This document shows positions 1 through 6,008 of a DNA stretch of 7,625 nt, in pieces (position 1 is the stretch's first letter; every line of letters begins with the position of its first letter). Below the pieces are notes generated by a model. The model saw only the letters and a program-made list of their open reading frames with translations. It was not told the DNA's origin and made no database searches. The stretch covers positions 1 through 7,625 of the forward strand of contig CAMFKK010000100.1 of the NCBI GenBank assembly GCA_945957225.1, given 5' to 3'. The stretch is from an uncultured Sphingobacteriia bacterium (GTDB lineage Bacteria; Bacteroidota; Bacteroidia; Chitinophagales; Chitinophagaceae). The position numbers were made by a program, and so were the translations under genes.

Positions 1-988
1 CTTTATAATAGTAGAGTTTATAGAATTTTTGTAAGGCTTTTGCAGCACTATCTCTTTCTGCTACAAACGCCAATTGCTTGCCCTCTTCATCCATTCTATA
101 TCCTTTGGCGTCATTAAAAGACTGAAAAATGATTTTCTTTGAAAGATTGGACAATTCCAGTTTTTGAACCGTTGCTTTTACACTGGCGTCTCCAGTTTTT
201 TTACTGGTTTCCATTAACAGAGAAGTTCCTTTGATATTGAAGAAATACTCTGTCACCAGTTTATAGATTTCTTGTTTACCTGTTTCCATATTGATTAGTA
301 GCAGGTCTGTTCCTTCTTCAATAGGGTCTTCAACGGCTTTAGGTGCAGCAGATGCGGGTCTTGCCTCTCTTTTTGGCTGCAATACAGACATTCCTTTCAT
401 CTTGGCTTCCATACCCTTTAATCGAATACTATCCGCAATGCGTAAAATACTATCAGCAGCTGCAAAAATCTGCTTGATTCTAGCCGCAGAATCCAATTCT
501 GATTTTGTTCTAGGACTCAGATCGGGCAAGGATTTTTCTAATAAACAGGCCAACCAAATTCCTGAATCATCGGGTAATTTATAAGACTTGAGTCTTGGAA
601 TTTTCACTGTTTTCATGCTATTTAATGACACATAACAAAGGGTGTCTTTTGGCATTTCATCGGGTCTTTTCTTTTTAACACGCGCATCCCTTGTCTCTTT
701 AAAACTGGGCTTGATTCTCAAAACCAGGTACTGGCTATTATCGGAGAATTGTGCACTATACCCCCTAGGGATGGCTAATTTGGCATCCCCCTGAACAGAT
801 TGTAGGTATAAAACCCCATCGCCTTCTTGCGGATTAACAGCAAATGCCAAAAATTTTCCATCATTTGAGAGCATTCTTTCTGAAATACTCTGCCAACTGT
901 CATAGACAGTATGGTCTAGTGGTTTTTTTTGTGCTTGTGATATGCCTGCCCATAGAAGCAAACAAAATGCAGTGATTAGTTGTTTCAT
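1..988 (-). CDS. Exported S9-family (prolyl oligopeptidase-like) serine peptidase, N-terminal part only
   Basis: Reading the minus strand from the ATG at 988 gives 329 codons without a stop, then the frame leaves the window at its left edge. Residues 1-19 are a Sec signal peptide (MKQLITAF..., ending SQA, then Gln20). The segment from about residue 30 to 62, with W32, SISERMLSNDGKFLAF and PQEGDG, resembles the start of the propeller domain in the large S9 peptidases common in Bacteroidota. These are typically around 900 residues, with a C-terminal alpha/beta-hydrolase domain. The catalytic Ser/Asp/His lie in the missing part, so activity cannot be judged. Residues about 164-200 are Ala/Ile/Lys-rich and look helical, followed by a Pro/Ala/Lys/Arg linker (205-218). 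The expected role is periplasmic or surface peptide hydrolysis. It is transcribed divergently from the TonB receptor. The family call comes from remembered sequence character, not a search; a different propeller protein is possible but less likely. Confidence 0.75.
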   Translation of the reverse strand, partial: MKQLITAFCLLLWAGISQAQKKPLDHTVYDSWQSISERMLSNDGKFLAFAVNPQEGDGVLYLQSVQGDAKLAIPRGYSAQFSDNSQYLVLRIKPSFKETRDARVKKKRPDEMPKDTLCYVSLNSMKTVKIPRLKSYKLPDDSGIWLACLLEKSLPDLSPRTKSELDSAARIKQIFAAADSILRIADSIRLKGMEAKMKGMSVLQPKREARPASAAPKAVEDPIEEGTDLLLINMETGKQEIYKLVTEYFFNIKGTSLLMETSKKTGDASVKATVQKLELSNLSKKIIFQSFNDAKGYRMDEEGKQLAFVAERDSAAKALQKFYKLYYYK

Positions 989-1015
989 GCTAGTTGTTTT
1001 GGTAGAAATTGGGTT

Positions 1016-1023
1016 TAAATATA
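1016..1023 (-). promoter_or_regulatory. Possible -7 element for the S9 peptidase gene
   Basis: On the minus strand this reads TATATTTA, one base off the Bacteroidota -7 consensus TANNTTTG. It lies 27 bp upstream of the ATG at 988. I found no convincing TTG-type -33 box at about 20 bp spacing, so the call is weak and rests on position and composition in an AT-rich spacer. Confidence 0.25.
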
Positions 1024-1096
1024 AGAAAGCGGCCCCATTTTACCCTAGGGAATCCACCAACGGATAAACGGTTCAAGAATCAACCATTAACAGATG

Positions 1097-1104
1097 TAAT
1101 TTTG
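1097..1104 (+). promoter_or_regulatory. Putative -7 box (TAATTTTG) for the TonB-dependent receptor
   Basis: TAATTTTG matches TANNTTTG, the -7 element of the primary sigma factor in Bacteroidota. It ends 18 bp before the ATG at 1123, which would give a very short leader of roughly a dozen bases. The -33 region is poor: only TTC at 1072-1074, with no clean TTG. If real, this box lies inside the reading frame that a longer TTG start at 1009 would use, which favours the 1123 start. Confidence 0.4.
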
Positions 1105-1122
1105 CAAACTCAAGTATCAAAA

Positions 1123-3567
1123 ATGAAAATCAGGACCTTTTTAGTTATCATTGGTTTATATGCCTTACAGGCGATGGCTCAAAATACAGGATCTATCTCT
1201 GGTATTATTGTAAACAAACAAAATCAGCAACCCATAGCCAATGTGAGTATTAATATTGGTAGTGCCCAACAGGGTGTGATCACAGATAGTTTGGGTAGGT
1301 TTAGAAAAACAGGAATCCCCAATGGCTCAGTGAATTTAAAAGCAACAGCAATAGGCTATAGTCCCTTACAACTATTCAATTTATTGGTGACTTCTGGTAA
1401 TGAAAACAACCTTGTCCTAGAAATGGAACCAATAGTTACTGAACTCAAATCTGTAACCGTAACCAGTGGTGGCAGAAAAACGGCCAAAGCTGCCAGTTTG
1501 GAAACACCGCTAAGTGTTCAAAGATTGACCACAGAAGAAATCAAACAGAATCCAGGAGGTAATTTTGACATTTCAAGGGTAATTCAAAGTTTACCCGGCG
1601 TTGGTGGTACAGCAAGTACAGCAGGCTTTAGAAATGATATCATCATTCGTGGTGGTGCACCCAATGAAAACGTGTATTACCTTGATGGTATTGAAGTACC
1701 TGTGATTAATCACTTTGCCACCCAAGGAAGTGCTGGTGGACCAGCAGGTATCTTAAATGTGAGTTTTATTGAAGACGTGAAATTGAGTAGCTCATCTTTT
1801 GATGCAAAATTTGATAATGCGCTTTCTTCAGTATTTGAGTTCAAACAAAAAAGAGGAAATACCAATCACTTGCAAGGCAATATCAGATTGAGTGGAACAG
1901 AACTGGCCGCCACTTTTGATGGACCACTTTCTAAGTCTGGAAAGACCACCTTTTTAGCTTCTGCTAGAAGGTCTTATTTGCAGTTTTTGTTCCAAGCCAT
2001 TGACCTTCCCATTAGACCTAATTACTGGGATTTTCAATATAAGATTACCCACCAGATTAATCCAAAGACCACGCTCACATTTTTGGGTGTTGGTGCTATT
2101 GATGAATTTAGTTTTGCTGCTCCCAAAAAAGCAACACCAGAAAAATTGTATGCGCTCAATAGCAATCCCAGCATTGAACAGTGGAATTATACTGTTGGAC
2201 TTAGTCTAAAACATTTAATCAAGAACGGTTATTGGAATTTGGCCATTAGTCGCAATGATTTTAGTAATAATAACCAGAAATACGAGAATAATTTGGGCCC
2301 GGTTAAAGGCACGCAAACTTTGAATGTAGACAGTAAGGAAACGGAGAATAAAATCCGTTTTGACGTGAATAAAAATCTGGGGGGATGGAAATTCACATAT
2401 GGTGCCATGGCCCAATTGGTACACTATGAAAACAGTACCTTCCAAATTGTCAGAGCAGCTATAACTGATAATGCAGGAACTATTATCAAACCTGCAGAAA
2501 CTTTTAACTACAATACTTCCAATAATTTCAGCAAACTGGGATTATTTGCCCAAGTTGGTAAACGATTTTTTGACAACAGACTAGCCATAAGTGCCGGTTT
2601 GCGTAGCGATGTTAATAGCTTTACTACCGATGGTTGGAACCCCATTGCAACCATGAGTCCAAGAATTAGTTTCTCTTATGTGTTGGCAGATAAATGGAAC
2701 CTGAATGCTAGTATTGGAAGATATTCTAAAATTCCACCTTATACCATTTTGGGATTCCAAAACAATAACCAATTTGTGAACAAAGATGCCAAATACCAAA
2801 TGAGCAATCATTATGTGATTGGCATTGAACATTTGAAGAGCGAGTCTACAAGATTTACATTTGAAGGATTCTACAAGCAGTATAGCAATGTACCCGTATC
2901 TGTGAAAAACGGAATTAGTTTATCAAACCTAGGTGGCGATTTTGCTATTCTAGGAAATGAACCCGTGAATTTTAATGGTAAGGGAAGGGCGTATGGATTT
3001 GAATTTTTTGCCCAACAAAAATTGACCAAACGTTTTTTTGGGATCCTGAGTTATACTTTTTTCAGAAGTGAATATACCAATGCCAATCAAGCATATACCG
3101 CTAGCTCTTGGGACAACAAACACTTACTAAGTTTTACTTGGGGATATAAGTTTAACCATAATTGGGAACTGGGTTTGAAATTTAGATACCAAGGTGGTGT
3201 ACCCAATACACCCTATGATGAGCTAGCAAGCCGTACCAACTATCTTACACTTGGTACGGGAATCCTTGATTATGGTAGGATCAATACAGGTCGTTTGCGC
3301 AATTTCAATGCCAGTGATATTAGGATTGATAAAAAATGGAATTTTAAAAAGACCACATTTGATTTGTACATTGATATCACAAACTGGTACTTGGCAAAGA
3401 GCCCAGCAGCTCCCATATACACATTTAAGCGCACTGCGGATAATACTGGTTTCTTGACCACTAATGGACAACCCATTCAACAAAATGGCTCCAATGCCAT
3501 CCCCTATTATTTAACTGATGAGGATGCCAATGTTACACCCACTATTGGTTTTATTATTGAATTCTAG
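1123..3567 (+). CDS. TonB-dependent outer-membrane receptor with N-terminal carboxypeptidase-regulatory-like domain
   Basis: The 814-residue product is a 22-strand-barrel type active transporter of the outer membrane, driven by TonB/ExbB/ExbD. The chosen ATG begins a clean signal peptide (MKIRTFLVIIGLYALQAMA, then Gln20). Residues about 21-101 are a CarboxypepD_reg-like beta-sandwich (SGIIVNKQNQQPIANVSI, DSLGRF). Residues about 107-116 (ELKSVTVTSG) look like a TonB box. The plug spans about 127-245 and includes VIQSLPGVGG, IIIRGGAPNENVYYLDGIEV and FIEDVKL. The rest is barrel-like, with alternating aromatic strands and a C-terminal Phe (TIGFIIEF), as outer-membrane barrels require for BAM recognition. 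The frame is also open upstream to a TTG at 1009, but the extra 38 residues are Lys/Pro-rich and would bury the signal peptide. No SusD partner follows, so the substrate cannot be assigned; siderophore, metal, peptide or glycan ligands all remain possible. Confidence 0.95.
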   Translation: MKIRTFLVIIGLYALQAMAQNTGSISGIIVNKQNQQPIANVSINIGSAQQGVITDSLGRFRKTGIPNGSVNLKATAIGYSPLQLFNLLVTSGNENNLVLEMEPIVTELKSVTVTSGGRKTAKAASLETPLSVQRLTTEEIKQNPGGNFDISRVIQSLPGVGGTASTAGFRNDIIIRGGAPNENVYYLDGIEVPVINHFATQGSAGGPAGILNVSFIEDVKLSSSSFDAKFDNALSSVFEFKQKRGNTNHLQGNIRLSGTELAATFDGPLSKSGKTTFLASARRSYLQFLFQAIDLPIRPNYWDFQYKITHQINPKTTLTFLGVGAIDEFSFAAPKKATPEKLYALNSNPSIEQWNYTVGLSLKHLIKNGYWNLAISRNDFSNNNQKYENNLGPVKGTQTLNVDSKETENKIRFDVNKNLGGWKFTYGAMAQLVHYENSTFQIVRAAITDNAGTIIKPAETFNYNTSNNFSKLGLFAQVGKRFFDNRLAISAGLRSDVNSFTTDGWNPIATMSPRISFSYVLADKWNLNASIGRYSKIPPYTILGFQNNNQFVNKDAKYQMSNHYVIGIEHLKSESTRFTFEGFYKQYSNVPVSVKNGISLSNLGGDFAILGNEPVNFNGKGRAYGFEFFAQQKLTKRFFGILSYTFFRSEYTNANQAYTASSWDNKHLLSFTWGYKFNHNWELGLKFRYQGGVPNTPYDELASRTNYLTLGTGILDYGRINTGRLRNFNASDIRIDKKWNFKKTTFDLYIDITNWYLAKSPAAPIYTFKRTADNTGFLTTNGQPIQQNGSNAIPYYLTDEDANVTPTIGFIIEF

Positions 3568-3583
3568 AGGTACGGGTTTGAAT

Positions 3584-3591
3584 TATTTTTG
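3584..3591 (+). promoter_or_regulatory. Putative -7 box (TATTTTTG) before the propeller gene
   Basis: TATTTTTG fits TANNTTTG exactly and lies in the 38-bp gap after the receptor stop, ending 14 bp before the ATG at 3606. A TTG at 3557-3559, inside the last receptor codons, could serve as -33 box, but its 24-bp spacing is longer than usual. The gene may therefore have its own start site with a leader of only about 10 bases, or may simply be read through from the receptor. No terminator is visible in the gap. Confidence 0.35.
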
Positions 3592-3605
3592 GTTAAATTA
3601 GAATT

Positions 3606-4439
3606 ATGAAAACGCATATTTATTCCCTAATTATTGGTCTATTTTTTTTGAGTAGCACTAACCATGCACAAACGCATCAACTAACAAAATTATGGGAAAC
3701 AGATACCCTGCTTAGAACCCCAGAATCAGTACTGGTTGATACCAAGGGGAAAAGGTTATTTGTATCCAATATAGATGGTGCCCCTGCAGATAAAGATGGC
3801 AAGGGTTTTATTAGCATCCTATCATTAGATGGTAAACCTGTTAATCTAGAATGGGTAAAAGGTCTTCATGCACCCAAGGGCATGGGCATTTATAAAAACA
3901 AACTCTATGTAGCTGATCTTACAGATTTAGTGGTAATAGACATTAGTCAGGGCAAAATCTTGCAAAAGATTCCTGTAGAAGGTTCGGTGTTTCTTAACGA
4001 TATTAGTATTGACAAGAAGGGAACAGTTTTTATAAGCGATACCCGCAATTTTAATATTTACCAATATGACCAAGAAAGGGTCAGTGTTACCCTGCGTAAC
4101 CTAAAAAGACCCAATGGCTTATTGATCAATGATCAAGATCTTTTAATCTTAGACAATGGTGCATTATTGGCTTTAAATCTCAATGGGCAATTGATTCAAT
4201 TGATGGAAGGCATGGACCCAAGCACAGATGGGATTGAAAAAGTAAGAACAGACGAATATATTGTGAGTGCTTGGGAAGGGGTAATTTATTATGTAACAGC
4301 CTTTAAAACAAAGCAAATTTTACTAGATAATAGAAAGGAAAAAAAGCATACCGCAGATCTTGGATATGATGCCAAAAACAGGATTCTGTATGTACCCACT
4401 TTTTATGGCAACAAAGTAGTAGCTTACAAATTAGATTAA
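3606..4439 (+). CDS. Secreted SMP-30/gluconolactonase-like six-bladed beta-propeller protein
   Basis: The 277-residue product has a signal peptide (residues 1-21, ending NHA before Gln22). Six repeats of the form 'position-aware loop, xxYVSD/FISD strand' follow, near 39-55, 90-104, 131-145, 168-184, 208-230 and 250-277, a full propeller like the SGL (SMP-30/gluconolactonase/LRE) family. By eye, the residues that bind the divalent metal and substrate in SMP-30 have counterparts: E40 in TPES, N131 in FLNDIS, N170 in RPNGL and D208 in STDGI. That would allow lactonase-type hydrolysis or metal-dependent binding in the periplasm or outside the cell, but the substrate is unknown. Relatives are often annotated vaguely as NHL-repeat or even ATP-binding proteins; no nucleotide-binding motif is present. 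The gene starts 38 bp after the receptor and precedes another exported protein, so the three may form one transcription unit. Confidence 0.8.
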   Translation: MKTHIYSLIIGLFFLSSTNHAQTHQLTKLWETDTLLRTPESVLVDTKGKRLFVSNIDGAPADKDGKGFISILSLDGKPVNLEWVKGLHAPKGMGIYKNKLYVADLTDLVVIDISQGKILQKIPVEGSVFLNDISIDKKGTVFISDTRNFNIYQYDQERVSVTLRNLKRPNGLLINDQDLLILDNGALLALNLNGQLIQLMEGMDPSTDGIEKVRTDEYIVSAWEGVIYYVTAFKTKQILLDNRKEKKHTADLGYDAKNRILYVPTFYGNKVVAYKLD

Positions 4440-4477
4440 TGCTGGAAGCCCCCTGGCATGATCATAAAACCTGATAC

Positions 4478-4999
4478 ATGAAATCAATCTTGTTTTGTCT
4501 TTTAGGGACATGGGGACTATCTGTTTTTGCAATTGCACAAAATCCTTATAGGGATCAAATACTGCAACAAGCCAAAATTATTACTAGGGCTACTGAGAAA
4601 AATGACTTTAACACCCTTGCAAAAAAAGCCTATCCCAAACTACAAGAACAAATGGGTGGTGTTGCACAAATGACTCAGACCCTCAAAGAGAAAAGTAAGC
4701 GGTTATTTTCTATGGGCATTGACTTAAAAGAAATACAGTTAGGTGAACCCGATAGCCTCTTTACAGCAGGATCAGAAAAGCATTGTTTGGTTAGTCAAAC
4801 CATTATTTTTGAAACGCCCTCAGGCAAACTAAAACAGGAATCTTGGTTATTGGCCATCAGTAATAATGAAGGCAGGGATTGGTATTTTATTGATGTGTCT
4901 AATTTAAATGATAAAAAAATCAAAGAGCTATTTCCAAACTTTAATGCTGCCTTAAAAATCCCTGCTGAAAAGAAAGCACAATTATTAAAAGAAGACTAG
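4478..4999 (+). CDS. Small secreted protein of unknown function
   Basis: The 173-residue product has a signal peptide of about 20 residues (MKSILFCLLGTWGLSVFAIA, then Gln21). The mature part begins with a helical stretch (about 22-80; DQILQQAKIITRATEKNDF, then AYPKLQEQMGG). It continues with strand-like segments (about 83-140; CLVSQTIIFETPSGKLKQES, WLLAIS, DWYFIDVSNL) and a C-terminal motif (KELFPNFNAALKIP). The order helix-helix-strands suggests a small alpha/beta cone of the NTF2-like kind, but this is a guess. I recall similar unnamed exported proteins in Bacteroidota with MGG and W-FID motifs; no function is known to me. It lies 38 bp after the propeller gene with no promoter-like box in the gap, so co-transcription is likely. 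Its TAG overlaps the stop of the opposing permease gene. Coding status is well supported by length, signal peptide and position. Confidence 0.8.
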   Translation: MKSILFCLLGTWGLSVFAIAQNPYRDQILQQAKIITRATEKNDFNTLAKKAYPKLQEQMGGVAQMTQTLKEKSKRLFSMGIDLKEIQLGEPDSLFTAGSEKHCLVSQTIIFETPSGKLKQESWLLAISNNEGRDWYFIDVSNLNDKKIKELFPNFNAALKIPAEKKAQLLKED

Positions 5000-5007
5000 T
5001 GCTTTTT
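4987..5007. other. Convergent gene junction with shared stop codons
   Basis: CTAG at 4996-4999 gives TAG to both genes: 4997-4999 on the plus strand and 4998-4996 on the minus strand. It lies within the palindrome ACTAGT (4995-5000). An AAAAG tract (4987-4991) and a CTTTTT tract (5002-5007) flank it nearly symmetrically, so each transcript would end near a U run. The possible stem is short and GC-poor, so I do not call it an intrinsic terminator. Confidence 0.6.
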
Positions 5008-5868
5008 CAATTTTAGCACCCGCAACATTTGCAACACCACGGAAAAAGCAATCAATACAAATCCAGCATAAAAACTAGGTTGCAGGTCTTTTTGTTCTTG
5101 AAACAAAACAAAGGCCAAAAGGATTCCATAAACTGGCTCTAAATTTAAGCTGAGGTTTTGGGTAAATGCAGATACTTTTTGCAAGGCTTGTAACATGAGG
5201 TCCATGGCCCAAACCGTACAGAACCAACTCAGGACAAGGAGCCATCCCCATTCTTCTAAAGAAGGCAATAGCTGTTTGGTAGGAAATTGTTGCAAGTACC
5301 AAGGCATTAAAAGGGTTAGGATCAAAAGCCCCCCAGAAAGCTCATAGAGCATCATGGTCTTGGGTGCAACAGTTGCCACATTGCGTTTGTTTAAAACAGA
5401 AAAAAGGGCCGCAAAAATGGCCGATGCCAAACCTATGCCAATTCCCAATCTATATCTTGCGTCAAAATGAAAAATCAAATAGATCCCCGCCAAACTCAAT
5501 AAACCCAAACCCACTTCTATCCAACTAAACGCTTTCTTAGTAAATAAGGGTTCTAATAAAGCCGTAAACAAACCCGTAGAAGCAAAGCAAACCAAGCCAA
5601 TTGAAACATTGGCATACTTGATACTTCCATAAAAACAAACCCAGTGAATGGCAATTAAAGCCCCAATAAATATCAATTGCAAAGCTTTTTGCTTGGGCAC
5701 TTGTTGCAGTTCTTTTTTCCAGACCAAGAGGGCAAACAAACTAAACACCGTAATAGCAATCCTATACCAAACCAATAAAGCTTCGTTTAGGGTAATCAAT
5801 CCCCCCAGCACCCCGGTAAATCCCGCCAAAAAAACCGCTATATGTAATTTGATCAAAGCCTGTTTCAT
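4996..5868 (-). CDS. EamA/DMT-superfamily inner-membrane permease
   Basis: The 290-residue product is almost entirely hydrophobic and has about ten membrane helices arranged as two EamA repeats (about 6-134 and 142-281). Family features include the Glu-Pro after the fourth helix of each half (LLEPLF at 104-109, NLEPVYGILLAF at 242-253), the helix-1 glycine-rich start (AGFTGVLGGLI) and a basic C-terminal tail (LKLKKH). Length matches the usual 280-310 residues. Members export amino acids, metabolites or drugs, or import sugars; sequence alone does not reveal the substrate. The ATG at 5868 is the first in frame and gives a short N-terminus leading directly into helix 1. The gene stands alone: its 3' end collides with the small secreted protein gene, and its 5' end diverges from the ABC operon. 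Confidence 0.92.
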   Translation of the reverse strand: MKQALIKLHIAVFLAGFTGVLGGLITLNEALLVWYRIAITVFSLFALLVWKKELQQVPKQKALQLIFIGALIAIHWVCFYGSIKYANVSIGLVCFASTGLFTALLEPLFTKKAFSWIEVGLGLLSLAGIYLIFHFDARYRLGIGIGLASAIFAALFSVLNKRNVATVAPKTMMLYELSGGLLILTLLMPWYLQQFPTKQLLPSLEEWGWLLVLSWFCTVWAMDLMLQALQKVSAFTQNLSLNLEPVYGILLAFVLFQEQKDLQPSFYAGFVLIAFSVVLQMLRVLKLKKH

Positions 5869-5890
5869 GAAAAAGCCAATTGGGCTATTT

Positions 5891-5898
5891 CAAAAATA
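5891..5898 (-). promoter_or_regulatory. Putative -7 box (TATTTTTG) for the EamA permease
   Basis: On the minus strand this reads TATTTTTG, an exact TANNTTTG match ending 22 bp before the ATG at 5868. The -33 region has only a TTT about 18 bp upstream and no good TTTG. The box is embedded in a 6-bp inverted repeat (CTATTT at 5885-5890 and AAATAG at 5894-5899). An 8-bp palindrome, CCAATTGG, lies at 5876-5883 in the predicted leader. Either could be an operator, but both are short enough to occur by chance. Confidence 0.4.
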
Positions 5899-5925
5899 GG
5901 GCATATCACCAAGCTGAAATCTTTT

Positions 5926-5956
5926 TTGTTCTATCAAAAGGAACAGATTAAGTTTA
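5926..5956 (+). promoter_or_regulatory. Possible promoter of the ABC transporter operon
   Basis: A TTG preceded by a T run (5926-5928) and TAAGTTTA (5949-5956) are separated by 20 bp, a normal distance for the Bacteroidota -33/-7 pair. The -7 box deviates from TANNTTTG only in the last base. It would give a leader of about 45 bases before the ATG at 6009. It sits back to back with the permease promoter in the same 140-bp spacer. Confidence 0.35.
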
Positions 5957-6008
5957 TTCTGATATTGTAATGAAATTCAAAAACAGCTACTAACGCTAAA
6001 AACAATCC

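Noticed and set aside
291..584. Plus-strand open frame of 97 codons opposite the S9 peptidase
   Set aside because: It lies wholly antisense to a continuous frame with a signal peptide and family-like sequence; its own translation has no recognisable features.
763..1050. Palindrome CCCTAGGG present twice (763-770 and 1043-1050)
   Set aside because: One copy is inside the peptidase coding region and there is no shared context; two 8-mers are not enough to propose an operator.
2000..3483. Several 68-86-codon open frames on both strands within the TonB receptor gene
   Set aside because: All are covered by the receptor frame, lack promoters or recognisable motifs, and overlap one another.
1123..4999. 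Polysaccharide utilisation locus
   Set aside because: No SusD-like lipoprotein, glycoside hydrolase, or SusR/hybrid two-component regulator is present in the window.
4999..5019. Inverted repeat GTGCT/AGCAC (4999-5003 and 5015-5019) as a terminator
   Set aside because: The stem is only 5 bp with an 11-base loop and no U run after it on either strand.
5075..5899. Short open frames inside or opposite the EamA permease (5075-5302 minus, 5648-5899 plus)
   Set aside because: They are shadows of the permease; the translations look like out-of-frame readings of membrane helices.
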